Source of the DNA: Desulfuromonadaceae bacterium
Lineage (GTDB): Bacteria > Desulfobacterota > Desulfuromonadia > Desulfuromonadales > Geopsychrobacteraceae
Length of the DNA stretch: 17,667 nucleotides
Reading direction: 5' to 3'
Assembly (NCBI GenBank): GCA_016744555.1
Contig: JADGED010000008.1
Coordinates: forward strand, 10,358-28,024
The number at the start of each line of letters is the position of its first letter. Position 1 is the stretch's first letter. A program made the position numbers and the translations under genes. This document shows positions 1 to 7,579 of the stretch, piece after piece. The notes under the pieces were generated by a model that made no database searches, had not been told where the DNA came from, and saw nothing but the letters and a program-made list of their open reading frames with translations.

Positions 1-123
1 TTAATTACTCGCCAAAATTGTAATATTGCAATAGTTTGAAGTGTGACTTTTTTCTGTCATTGTGATTTTATATTACCCTCATATTTATTTTATTTGATTC
101 AACTTATCTATAGGGAGTTGTAG

Positions 124-1509
124 ATGGAAACACGTGAAGTAGAATATGCCATTATTGGTGTAGGAACTGCCGGACTTGGAGCATTTAGTCGAATTCGTAA
201 GCAGACCGACAGTGTTTTACTGATTCAACATGGCCCGTATGGAACTACATGTGCTCGCGTTGGTTGCATGCCGAGTAAAATGTTAATTGCCGCCGGTGAC
301 CTTGCTCATGCTATTGATGAAGGTGGGTATTTTGGTATTGATGGTCAATACAGCGTTAATGGTAAGCGGGTTTTTGAGCGGATTAAAGAGGATCGAGCCG
401 AAAAGTTTGTCGGTGGAGTACTTAAGTACGTTAATACCATCAAAGAGCAGTTTAAGCTCGAAGGTCAAGCGAAGTTTATCGACCAAAATACCCTTGAGGT
501 TGACGGAAAACTGCAGATAAAAGCTAAAAAAATAATTATCGCCTGTGGTTCAACCCCTTATGTTTCGCCTGTATTTGAACCGTTACGCAACGAACTTGAT
601 ACTAGTGACACTATTTTTGAAATTGATGATTTGCCTAAATCGATAGCCGTTGTCGGTCTTGGGGTTATTGCCTTGGAATTGGGGCAAGCATTTCACCGCC
701 TCGGCGTTGCTACTGACCTTTATGGTCGTAGCGGGCGCATTGGCTCATTTACCCATCCTGATATGCAGCGCGATGTACTGCGTACGTTACAAGAAGAACT
801 TAGCATCATTCCTCAGGGGAACTTTACCGCAGCAAAAAAAGTTGCTGGTGGCTACGAGCTTACTTATGTAACCGGCGAAGGGGAGACCATTGTTCGAACC
901 TATGAGCGGGTGTTATTGGCGAGTGGTAGAACGTCTAATCTCCGTACTATGAATTTAGAAAATGCAGGTTTAGCCCTTCGCCCAGACGGATTGCCAGCAT
1001 ACGATTTTCTTACCATGCAGTGTGGCGATACGCCGGTATTTATTGCTGGAGATGCAACCGAGGATCTTCCTCTATGGCATGAAGCATATATAGAAGGACG
1101 AATCGCTGCTGATAGTGCTATAAACTTTCCCGCTCGCAAAGAAGGGAAGCGGGTGTCAGGCATGGGAATATACTTCACTGATCCGCAGATGGCAATTGTC
1201 GGCGTGCAGTATTCTGACCTTGACGAGAATAATATTGTAACTGGTCGTGCACGAATGGCACGTGGCCCACGGCACGAAATTTATAATGACCATCGGGGCA
1301 TGATTCAGGTTTATGTTGCTAAAGATAGTGGCCAATTGCTGGGTGCTGAAATTTTTGGACGTGGAGCTGAGCATATGGCACAAACATTGGTGTTGGCAAT
1401 TGAGCACGAAATGAGTGTCGGAGAAATATTACAAATGCCAGTTTATCACCCTTCTTTAGAGGAAGTAATGAAGGAAGCTTTGAATAAGGCGTTGTTTCAG
1501 CTAAAATAG
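124..1509 (+). CDS. lpd: Dihydrolipoyl dehydrogenase (Lpd-type FAD disulfide oxidoreductase)
   Basis: 461-aa class I pyridine nucleotide-disulfide oxidoreductase, predicted to reoxidise dihydrolipoyl groups with NAD+ in the cytoplasm. Visible motifs: FAD-binding GVGTAG at residues 12-17; redox-active disulfide C43-A-R-V-G-C48 followed by MPSK; a second dinucleotide fold GLGVIALELG near residues 177-186; the FAD-contacting G-D-A-T segment (FIAGDATED) near residue 310; and the C-terminal catalytic dyad H442-P...E447. Length is normal for the family. The start is supported by AGGGAG at 112-117, 6 bases before ATG. The GTTCARVGCMPSK version of the active site is typical of a subgroup often annotated Lpd in proteobacteria, usually not beside E1/E2 genes, and none are seen here. 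It is probably monocistronic, with a hairpin just after the stop. Only a weak sigma-70-like element (about 60-87) is visible upstream. Its physiological partner is therefore unknown; other disulfide reductases of the same fold are possible. Confidence 0.9.
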   Translation: METREVEYAIIGVGTAGLGAFSRIRKQTDSVLLIQHGPYGTTCARVGCMPSKMLIAAGDLAHAIDEGGYFGIDGQYSVNGKRVFERIKEDRAEKFVGGVLKYVNTIKEQFKLEGQAKFIDQNTLEVDGKLQIKAKKIIIACGSTPYVSPVFEPLRNELDTSDTIFEIDDLPKSIAVVGLGVIALELGQAFHRLGVATDLYGRSGRIGSFTHPDMQRDVLRTLQEELSIIPQGNFTAAKKVAGGYELTYVTGEGETIVRTYERVLLASGRTSNLRTMNLENAGLALRPDGLPAYDFLTMQCGDTPVFIAGDATEDLPLWHEAYIEGRIAADSAINFPARKEGKRVSGMGIYFTDPQMAIVGVQYSDLDENNIVTGRARMARGPRHEIYNDHRGMIQVYVAKDSGQLLGAEIFGRGAEHMAQTLVLAIEHEMSVGEILQMPVYHPSLEEVMKEALNKALFQLK

Positions 1510-1521
1510 TTGTTGGTTCCA

Positions 1522-1555
1522 GATTCGCCAATACTTTCTTTGGTATTGGCGGATC
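1522..1555 (+). terminator. Hairpin after lpd, possible terminator
   Basis: A 13-bp stem (1522-1534 with 1543-1555, one G-U pair, core CGCCAATAC/GTATTGGCG, 8-nt loop) begins 12 bases after the lpd stop codon. There is no clean U-tract behind the stem, so it may act as a 3' stabiliser or a weak terminator. Confidence 0.5.
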
Positions 1556-1792
1556 ACCAATTCTACCCTGTTTCCTCAAAAATGATCAACATCCCCATCA
1601 TTATTACCTGCCACTATCAGCTTATCTACGTAAAAGTACAGTTTTGCAGCTACTAAAAACTTGCTCCTTTTAGGCATTTTTTACCTTATCGCTAGCATTA
1701 TGATGCCAATTATTAGCCAAAATTTGTAACGGGCGGAGCGGTAAAATATCAACATAATCGCCTATATTTATCCGCTTAACCACCGAATCCAG
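1556..1792. other. Non-coding spacer between lpd and the kinase gene
   Basis: No convincing reading frame, RNA gene or -24/-12 element was found on either strand in this part of the 371-base gap. A minus-strand open frame covers 1319-1579 but runs antisense into lpd and has no start context. The only functional sequences I can support in the gap are the hairpin at its left end and the sigma-70-like promoter at its right end. Confidence 0.5.
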
Positions 1793-1821
1793 TTGACATA
1801 AATGCCAGCCTGGGATTAATT
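1793..1821 (+). promoter_or_regulatory. Probable sigma-70 promoter for the hybrid kinase gene
   Basis: A perfect -35 hexamer TTGACA at 1793-1798 is followed after 16 bases by ATTAAT (1815-1820, 4 of 6 matches to TATAAT). It is 60-85 bases upstream of the kinase start. No enhancer dyad or GG-N10-GC element is seen here, so the two-component genes themselves seem to be expressed by the housekeeping sigma factor. Confidence 0.45.
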
Positions 1822-1880
1822 ACCAAGTAATCGTCAAAACTCACAATAAATATGCGACTTAATGAGGATCGGTAATTACG

Positions 1881-4181
1881 ATGAAAGACCGTCCAATATC
1901 AACTAAAAGTACCTGCCTTACAATTACCTTAGGTTATTTCATCTTCAGTAGTCTATGGGCTCTGTTTTCTAATAATTTATTCGCCGTACTGCTAGACCAG
2001 CCTGAGTTGGCAAGTCGAGCCATGAGCCCAGGGCATTGGTTTTTTATTGCTCTGTCAACGGGGATGCTCTATTGGCTCCTCCATTATTGGGAAATTGCAA
2101 TAGCCTCCTCACAAGAGTCACTACGTAAAGTTAATCGTGCCCTGAGAAGTTTCAGTGAATGTACAAAGGCGATAACTAGAGCTGACGATGAAGTAAAGCT
2201 GATGGAAAGCATTTGCAGGATTTGTGTCGAAGTTGGCGGTCATCAAATGGCTTGGGTGGCTTTTGGTGATGATGCTCCAGATAAAAAAATTCGTGCAGTT
2301 GCCCATTGGGGCGCCGAAGGGTGCTTTTTAGATACCATGAATGCAAGTTGGGCCGATAATGAACGTGGTCGTGGTCCTGCAGGGACCAGTATTCGGACGG
2401 GTAAAATCACGGTATTTCAAAACTTGTTGACCAATCCTCTTTATCGACCATGGCGCAAGGCGGTAGAACTTTGCGGCTACAATTCTTGTATCGCTTTGCC
2501 ACTAAGTGAAAACGGTAAAACGTTTGGTTCTCTGGTAATTTTTGATAGTAAGCCATTAGCTTTTGATGTTGAAGAAGCTGAACTATTGGAAGAACTGGCC
2601 GGAGATCTCTCCTACGGAGTTAAAACATTACGCCTTAAGGTAGAAAATACCCGTGAGATAGAAGAGCGGTTGATGTTGGCAACAGTTATGGATCAAACTT
2701 CTGATGGGGTAATAACCTTTGATGCCAAGGGGACTATACAATATATAAATCCAAGTTTTGTTGCCCTTTGTGGGGTTCCAGCAGAAGAGAGTATTGGGGT
2801 GAGCATGCACGATTTTGAGTGTGCACAGCGCAATCCAATTTTTTATCGTGCCATAATCAGTGTTTTTACTAGTAATAAAGTTTTAAGTGGACATTTTGTA
2901 AACAAAAAAAGGGATGGAACCGAATACGACATTGATGCTCGGATAGCGCCGGTGTTTAGTAACTCAGGTCAAGTTGTCCGTTATGTCGTAACTATCCGGG
3001 ACGTTAGTGAATCGGTTGGGCTACAACATCAACTACGCCAAGCACAAAAGATGGAGGCACTAGCAACCCTTTCTGGAGGGATAGCCCACGATTTTAATAA
3101 TATTTTAGCTATAATTATCACCAATATGGAAATGTCCCTAGAAGATGTTGCCCCCGAAGAGCCGTTGCATAAATCGCTTGAGCTGGTCCTTAAGGCTGGA
3201 TTGCGTGGCAAGAGTCTGGTTAAGCAATTCCTCTCGATAAGCAGGCAGGATGAGCAACCAGAAAAAATAGTTGCCTTCGAAGAAATAATAGAAGAGTGTC
3301 TTTCATTATTGCGCTCTACCATGCCAAGTACAATTGAACTGCGAAAAAATATCGATACAACTTCTGGGCTGATTGTTGCTGACCCTACTCAAATCAACCA
3401 AGTGGTGATGAATCTATGCACGAATGCTGGTGATGCTATGCGGGAGACCGGTGGAGTTTTAGATTTAAGCCTTGATGAGGTCGAGTTAAGTGGCAATGAC
3501 GTTATTCGCTATCCCGGCTTGCAACCGGGTAATTTTATAAAACTAACGGTAACCGATACCGGACATGGGATGAGTAGAGAAGTTATTGATCGTATCTTTG
3601 ATCCATTCTTTACGACAAAATCGCAAGGCAAAGGGACTGGTTTGGGGTTATCTACCGCCCATGGAATTATAAAAAATCACCGTGGTTATATTGCTGCAAA
3701 CAGTATCGTCGGTGCAGGAACTACTTTTATCATTCTTCTCCCCTTGGTTGAGGGCAAGGATACCGATGTCAACGAGCAAACCAGTAATGACTTAGGTGCT
3801 GGGAAAGGGCATATTTTGTTTGTCGATGATGAAGAAGATTATGTCGCAGGGATGAAAATGACTTTGGAACGGATGGGATATACCGTTACTACCGAAACTG
3901 ATAGTATTAAAACCCTCGATCTGTTTCGTAATGATCCTGATAGTTTTGATTTATTAATCACCGACCAGACTATGCCGAATATTACTGGTGCTGTTTTAGC
4001 TCAAAATATATTAACTATTAGACCAGACTTCCCAATCATTCTATGCTCTGGATCGTCACCAGAAACAGATACTGCAGTGAGTCAGGATAAAGCTGAAGAA
4101 ATTGGTATTAGTAAGGTATTGATGAAGCCAGTTGAAAGAAGTGAGATCCATCGAGAGATCCAAAAACTGTTAAATTCTTAA
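1881..4181 (+). CDS. Membrane hybrid histidine kinase (2TM-GAF-PAS-HisKA-HATPase-REC)
   Basis: 766-aa sensor kinase. Order: two N-terminal membrane segments (about residues 12-34 and 51-67) with a short outer loop; GAF domain (about 90-255); PAS domain (about 265-385); dimerisation/phospho-acceptor domain with H403 in SGGIAHDFNN; HATPase_c (about 500-620; N-box MNLCTNAGDAM, G-boxes DTGHGM and KGTGLGLST); C-terminal receiver with acidic pair D649-D650, phospho-acceptor D695 (TDQTMP) and K749-P. All catalytic residues are intact. The outer loop is too small for a ligand domain, so the signal is probably read by GAF/PAS inside the cell; I see no haem-binding CXXCH. GAGGA at 1864-1868 precedes ATG at a rather long 12 bases. 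The sigma-54 regulator begins 16 bases after its stop, so the two are very likely a cognate pair in one operon; the terminal receiver may relay or sink phosphate. Confidence 0.9.
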   Translation: MKDRPISTKSTCLTITLGYFIFSSLWALFSNNLFAVLLDQPELASRAMSPGHWFFIALSTGMLYWLLHYWEIAIASSQESLRKVNRALRSFSECTKAITRADDEVKLMESICRICVEVGGHQMAWVAFGDDAPDKKIRAVAHWGAEGCFLDTMNASWADNERGRGPAGTSIRTGKITVFQNLLTNPLYRPWRKAVELCGYNSCIALPLSENGKTFGSLVIFDSKPLAFDVEEAELLEELAGDLSYGVKTLRLKVENTREIEERLMLATVMDQTSDGVITFDAKGTIQYINPSFVALCGVPAEESIGVSMHDFECAQRNPIFYRAIISVFTSNKVLSGHFVNKKRDGTEYDIDARIAPVFSNSGQVVRYVVTIRDVSESVGLQHQLRQAQKMEALATLSGGIAHDFNNILAIIITNMEMSLEDVAPEEPLHKSLELVLKAGLRGKSLVKQFLSISRQDEQPEKIVAFEEIIEECLSLLRSTMPSTIELRKNIDTTSGLIVADPTQINQVVMNLCTNAGDAMRETGGVLDLSLDEVELSGNDVIRYPGLQPGNFIKLTVTDTGHGMSREVIDRIFDPFFTTKSQGKGTGLGLSTAHGIIKNHRGYIAANSIVGAGTTFIILLPLVEGKDTDVNEQTSNDLGAGKGHILFVDDEEDYVAGMKMTLERMGYTVTTETDSIKTLDLFRNDPDSFDLLITDQTMPNITGAVLAQNILTIRPDFPIILCSGSSPETDTAVSQDKAEEIGISKVLMKPVERSEIHREIQKLLNS

Positions 4182-4197
4182 GCTTGGACTATTTGTA

Positions 4198-5619
4198 ATG
4201 GCTAAAATATTAATCGTTGATGATGAAGAAATGATGTGCTCCACCTTAGCAATGTTGGTTGAACGTAAACAACATGTAGCTACCTGCGCCATGACTTTAA
4301 ACGAGGGGCTCGAACTTGCTACTAACGGAGATTTTGATGTTGTATTTCTCGATGTAAAAATGCCCGATGGCAACGGTTTGGATGCCTTGCCAAAAATTGA
4401 ATCAAGCCCATCAAACCCCGAGGTAATTATAATGACTGGGTTTGGAGACCCTAATGGTGCCGAGTTGGCCATTAAGTGTGGGGCTTGGGACTATATCGAA
4501 AAGGGTTTTTCGATTAAAGAGATTACCCTCTCCCTTGAACGAGCATTACAATATCGAAAAGAGAAAGTCGAAGCGCAACAAAAACGTAAACCAGTGCAGT
4601 TAAAACGGGACCAAATCATTGGTAATAGTCCTGCCTTAAACAATTGTCTCGATCTTGTAGCACAAGCGGCTGAAAGTGATGCAAATATTTTTATTACTGG
4701 TGAAACAGGGACTGGTAAAGAATTATTTGCTCGGGCAATTTATGATAACAGTCTTCGCAGCAAGGAAAATTTCGTTGTGGTTGACTGTACTTCCCTACCC
4801 GAAACATTGGTAGAAAGTTTATTGTTTGGGCACGAAAAAGGTTCGTTTACCGGTGCTGATCGAGCTCAAAATGGCCTAGTTCGTCAAGCCCACAACGGCA
4901 CTTTGTTTTTAGATGAAGTTGGGGAACTCCCCATGTCATTACAAAAATCATTTTTGCGGGTACTTCAAGAGCATCACTTTCGTCCAGTTGGCAGCAATAA
5001 AGAGGTAGAGAGCAATTTTCGTCTTATTGCTGCGACGAATCGTGATCTCGATGCCATGGTTGAAAGTGGAGAATTTCGCAGTGACCTATTGTTTCGCTTA
5101 CGCACATTTATCATTGAACTGCCGCCACTGCGTGAACGGCGTGAGGATATTACCGAATTAGCTCGCTACCATATTGATAAGTTTAGTGAACAATACCGAT
5201 TGCCGAGCAAAGGATTTTCCCCAGATTTTTTAACCACATTAACAAGCTATCCTTGGCCGGGTAATGTGCGCGAACTTGGTAATACGTTGGAGCGTAGCCT
5301 AACTGCTGCACGCTTTGACCAGACCCTTTACCCAAAGCACCTTCCACACCACATTCGAGTTCAGGTGCGACAAGCTCAAATGGCAAATGGAGTGGTGGAA
5401 GATGGCGGTGAAGATGAAGAATTGGTTTTCACGTCTAAGCAGCTACCTAAGCTGCAAGAGTACCGCGATACCATTTACGCTCAAGCTGAAAAAGAGTACC
5501 TACAAGAACTTATGGAAGTTACTGGTAAAGATATTCCGCAAGCGTGCCAAATTTCTGGTCTATCACAATCTCGTCTTTACGCTTTGTTGAAAAAAAATGG
5601 GGTGTCTCGGCACGATTAG
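4198..5619 (+). CDS. Sigma-54-dependent response regulator (NtrC family; BccR-like by context)
   Basis: 473-aa three-domain activator. Receiver (about 1-120): acidic D8/D9, phospho-acceptor D52 in FLDVKMPDG; the conserved lysine is followed by G (EKGF) rather than P. AAA+ domain (about 135-375): Walker A G168-ETGTGKE with K174; sigma-54 contact loop GSFTGA at 215-220 (Ser for the usual Ala); Walker B LFLDE with D239-E240; arginine fingers in FRSDLLFRL; sensor II GNVREL. C-terminal Fis-type helix-turn-helix in the last 30 residues (QACQISGLSQSRLYALLKK). It should be fully competent to bind enhancer DNA and activate sigma-54 polymerase. It sits directly after the hybrid kinase and upstream of three sigma-54-type promoters sharing one dyad motif, so it is the best candidate to bind that motif. 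Geobacter BccR, which controls the cbcBA bc-cytochrome genes, is the closest functional parallel I recall; orthology is inferred from context only. Confidence 0.88.
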   Translation: MAKILIVDDEEMMCSTLAMLVERKQHVATCAMTLNEGLELATNGDFDVVFLDVKMPDGNGLDALPKIESSPSNPEVIIMTGFGDPNGAELAIKCGAWDYIEKGFSIKEITLSLERALQYRKEKVEAQQKRKPVQLKRDQIIGNSPALNNCLDLVAQAAESDANIFITGETGTGKELFARAIYDNSLRSKENFVVVDCTSLPETLVESLLFGHEKGSFTGADRAQNGLVRQAHNGTLFLDEVGELPMSLQKSFLRVLQEHHFRPVGSNKEVESNFRLIAATNRDLDAMVESGEFRSDLLFRLRTFIIELPPLRERREDITELARYHIDKFSEQYRLPSKGFSPDFLTTLTSYPWPGNVRELGNTLERSLTAARFDQTLYPKHLPHHIRVQVRQAQMANGVVEDGGEDEELVFTSKQLPKLQEYRDTIYAQAEKEYLQELMEVTGKDIPQACQISGLSQSRLYALLKKNGVSRHD

Positions 5620-5629
5620 CTTTTCCCCT

Positions 5630-5667
5630 AGAAGAATCTTTCTCTCATGTGGCAGTAAAATTCTTAC
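5630..5667 (+). promoter_or_regulatory. Candidate enhancer sites upstream of the degenerate regulator
   Basis: GCAGTAAAATTCTTAC (5652-5667) matches 12 of 14 fixed positions of the dyad RCARGAA-NN-TTCYTGY found before 6890 and 9895. A weaker copy (10 of 14) lies at 5630-5645, centres 22 bp apart. The better copy is about 150 bp upstream of the -12 element at 5811, a normal enhancer distance for sigma-54 activators. Weaker than the other two pairs. Confidence 0.45.
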
Positions 5668-5796
5668 TACACAATAAAAAACCTACCAAATATGCATTCT
5701 GCTTAACCGTTAGTCGCTTAAGTGATTGCTAAAAAACTCTGTTATTGTAGCTATTTATGCATTAAATAATGTGATTATCTCGTATAGGCACCAAGT

Positions 5797-5812
5797 TGGC
5801 ACATACAATGCT
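5797..5812 (+). promoter_or_regulatory. Sigma-54 (-24/-12) promoter for the degenerate regulator
   Basis: TGGCACATACAATGCT matches the consensus TGGCACG-N4-TTGCW at TGGCAC and TGCT with correct GG-N10-GC spacing. Predicted transcription start is about 5823. The -12 box lies inside a set of overlapping TACAATG/CATTGTA inverted repeats. Confidence 0.8.
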
Positions 5813-5846
5813 TTGTACATTGTAGGGAAAATTATAAAGCATTGTA
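5804..5846. repeat. Overlapping inverted repeats across the -12 box and start site
   Basis: TACAATGCTTT (5804-5814) is repeated inverted as AAAGCATTGTA (5836-5846), an 11-bp perfect dyad. The 7-bp half CATTGTA also occurs at 5818-5824, pairing with 5804-5810. Because the left arm covers the -12 element and the right arm lies in the predicted leader, this could be an operator or a leader hairpin. Confidence 0.55.
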
Positions 5847-5883
5847 CTTTATAGAAATAAGCCAGCAGAAAGGTCGTCCGAAT

Positions 5884-6639
5884 ATGAGGCTCAACCCAAG
5901 CTTAAAGAGTTACCCGTCGCAGATAGTTGCCAACAATGCAAAAACTAAATTGGCACTTAGTTTAGCCGAAAGTATGGCGAGCATAGATGATCCAGTCATT
6001 ATTCATGGTGTTAATGGTACCGGCAAAGATTTGTTTGCCAAAACCATACAGCAGCACAGCAACAGGAAAGATCTCCCTTTTGTGTGTCTACACGGCAGCA
6101 TGATTAGTAAGCAAAGTGGAAAAAAACAAATTGCCGAATGTTTAACTGCGGTTGGCAACGGAACCTTGCTCCTAGATGAATTACAGGACCTTGATCTTGA
6201 AGGGCAAAAATGGTTATGCGATAACCTTACTTCTCCAGCAATTAAAGGTAAAATTAGAATAATTACAACCACCAGCTTTGATCTAGATAAACTTAGCGGC
6301 ACCGAAAAATTTTCACCCCAATTATTGGAAACCTTGCGGGGTGGTTACATTGAGCTATTGCCGTTGCACGAAAGAAAAGAAGATATTGCTACGCTAGTAG
6401 AGTTCTATGTGGATCAAATATGCAGGGAGAATTCTTTGCCAGAAAAAAACATTTCATCCGAACTGTTGCGGATCTTAGAAACCTATCACTGGCCTGGAAA
6501 CGTCCGTGAACTGGTTAATACTGTGGAACAATTAGTCCTCACCGCACAAAAGAAGCAAACCTTATTTACTAAAGATCTGCCGTCGCATATTCGGATTCAA
6601 ACCCTTAAATCTTCTGCTGCACACAAACAGGGATTATAG
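5884..6639 (+). CDS. Degenerate sigma-54 activator paralogue: lone AAA+ module without REC, GAFTGA, R-fingers or HTH
   Basis: 251 aa from ATG 5884 (AAAGG at 5869-5873, 10 bases away); an upstream in-frame TTG at 5842 would overlap the predicted leader and has poorer support. The protein is clearly related to the regulator at 4198: compare its PWPGNVRELGNT and LPHHIRVQ with HWPGNVRELVNT and LPSHIRIQ here. ATP-binding signatures remain: Walker A GVNGTGKD (K48) and Walker B LLLDE (D98-E99), plus sensor II. Missing or changed: no receiver; the GAFTGA contact loop and its flanks are deleted between the second strand and Walker B; arginine-finger positions read S144 and T150 (FSPQLLETL against FRSDLLFRL); sensor I Asn is Ser; and the protein stops where the HTH linker begins. 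It cannot be expected to activate transcription alone. Mixed assembly with, or inhibition of, the intact regulator is the main inference. A decaying duplicate is possible, but the frame is uninterrupted and has its own sigma-54 promoter. Confidence 0.8.
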   Translation: MRLNPSLKSYPSQIVANNAKTKLALSLAESMASIDDPVIIHGVNGTGKDLFAKTIQQHSNRKDLPFVCLHGSMISKQSGKKQIAECLTAVGNGTLLLDELQDLDLEGQKWLCDNLTSPAIKGKIRIITTTSFDLDKLSGTEKFSPQLLETLRGGYIELLPLHERKEDIATLVEFYVDQICRENSLPEKNISSELLRILETYHWPGNVRELVNTVEQLVLTAQKKQTLFTKDLPSHIRIQTLKSSAAHKQGL

Positions 6640-6696
6640 CGCAACTAGGGTAAGCATTGCTTTATTCGCTGTTATTCCTATCTGACAATTCCTCTT

Positions 6697-6743
6697 CGGC
6701 AAGAACATTCCTGTTTCGCAAGAATGTTCTTGCCGTTTTTTTT
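6697..6743 (+). terminator. Rho-independent terminator, with enhancer dyads inside the stem
   Basis: A perfect 14-bp stem (CGGCAAGAACATTC at 6697-6710 with its complement at 6722-6735), 11-nt loop and eight Ts (6736-6743). It ends the transcript of the degenerate regulator, 58 bases after its stop. The same DNA carries two copies of the enhancer dyad. Confidence 0.85.
6699..6733. promoter_or_regulatory. Tandem enhancer dyads for the bc-cytochrome operon
   Basis: GCAAGAACATTCCTGT (6699-6714) and the perfect palindrome GCAAGAATGTTCTTGC (6718-6733), centres 19 bp apart, about 118 bp upstream of the -12 element at 6844. The same arrangement occurs inverted at 9722-9756. Placement, tandem dyad form and recurrence before two -24/-12 promoters fit upstream activating sequences for an NtrC-family regulator. 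Confidence 0.65.
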
Positions 6744-6829
6744 ACTATTTCGCAATACATATAATAACGACTTTGTCTAAGTGTCTGAAAATAAACGGTA
6801 AATATAAAAAACATATTATTTCTCAAAGT

Positions 6830-6845
6830 TGGTACGCGGGTTGCT
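6830..6845 (+). promoter_or_regulatory. Sigma-54 promoter of the bc-cytochrome operon
   Basis: TGGTACGCGGGTTGCT matches TGGCACG-N4-TTGCW at all but one fixed position, with perfect spacing. Predicted start of transcription is about 6856, giving a 34-base leader to the ATG at 6890. This is the best -24/-12 element in the window. Confidence 0.88.
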
Positions 6846-6889
6846 TTAGTAATAGTCACAAATAAAAATTCACCAGTAAGGAGAATGTT

Positions 6890-7516
6890 ATGAATAGAAA
6901 AACTACATACAAAATTTTGGCAATTATCATCTCTTTGGCGACCGCCGCCTTTTTTATTTTAAATGATCTTGGGCTTGGGCTTTCGCCACTGACTAAATTT
7001 CTTGTAATTTTTGCTGGCATCGTCATCGGTTTACAAAGCATTCCATCGATGCTGGCATTCATTGGGATGGCAAAGGGAACATTTAACAAAGAACCTCTGA
7101 CCAGAAACGGAGCATACAATATGAAAGCTAGAAAAATCTTAATTGCTGATCGCAATGATAAAGCTCGTAAAGAGATGGCTACTTTTTTTGAGAATTCACA
7201 TTATGAGGTTGAAACTACAGCGTCTGCTGCTTATGCCATCGCCAAAATTGTCCAGAACAACGAACCAATTGTAATTCTGGGTGATTCTTTCGAAGAGAAA
7301 ATTGCTTCGGTCGACGTTATTGCCTTAATGCGTAAATGTAATAAAAACCTGCGGATTATTCTGGTATCTGATGACAGTTCATTGGAAACCCTACGTCGGG
7401 TTCGAGAGGACGGTATTTTTTACCATGCTTTGCGTCCACATAATCAACAAGATAACGAAGAATTACGCTCAGCTGTTGAATGTGCCGTTGAAGGCTTTCA
7501 GCCAGTAATGAGCTGA
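6890..7516 (+). CDS. Membrane-tethered pseudo-receiver protein
   Basis: 208 aa. Two membrane segments (about residues 8-25 and 36-60) precede a receiver-like alpha/beta domain (about 80-190). The domain shows the receiver strand pattern (KILIADRND, PIVILGDSF, LRIILVSDD, YHALRP), but key residues are off: the phospho-acceptor position is G131 with D132 one place later, the acidic pair is D87-R88, and the usual Lys before Pro is R182. Canonical phosphorylation is therefore doubtful. The second membrane segment and its tail (LQSIP...KGTF) match the small protein encoded next (LQLIP...KGAF), so this looks like such a small protein fused to a receiver. AAGGAGA at 6878-6884 supports the start. A second in-frame ATG (7121, M78) with CGGAG upstream could yield a soluble 131-aa pseudo-receiver. 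First gene after the sigma-54 promoter; role unknown, plausibly a membrane regulator of, or assembly partner for, the cytochromes. Confidence 0.75.
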   Translation: MNRKTTYKILAIIISLATAAFFILNDLGLGLSPLTKFLVIFAGIVIGLQSIPSMLAFIGMAKGTFNKEPLTRNGAYNMKARKILIADRNDKARKEMATFFENSHYEVETTASAAYAIAKIVQNNEPIVILGDSFEEKIASVDVIALMRKCNKNLRIILVSDDSSLETLRRVREDGIFYHALRPHNQQDNEELRSAVECAVEGFQPVMS

Positions 7517-7535
7517 TCTATTTAGTTTAGCTATC

Positions 7536-7551
7536 AGGTGCAATTGTTGCC
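7536..7551 (+). promoter_or_regulatory. Weak internal -24/-12-like element
   Basis: AGGTGCAATTGTTGCC has correct GG-N10-GC spacing and a full TTGC, but poor matches elsewhere in the -24 box and no enhancer dyad close by. It lies 29 bases before the next start codon and may be chance. Confidence 0.25.
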
Positions 7552-7579
7552 TATCAATATTTAATCAAAGGAGTTTGTC

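Noticed and set aside
1319..1579. Minus-strand open frame overlapping the lpd 3' end
   Set aside because: Antisense to a clear coding region with no ribosome site and no recognisable protein features; a shadow frame.
5842..5883. TTG 5842 as start of the degenerate regulator
   Set aside because: The predicted transcript begins near 5823, leaving little leader, and the AAAGG before ATG 5884 is better placed. The residues added are not similar to the paralogue.
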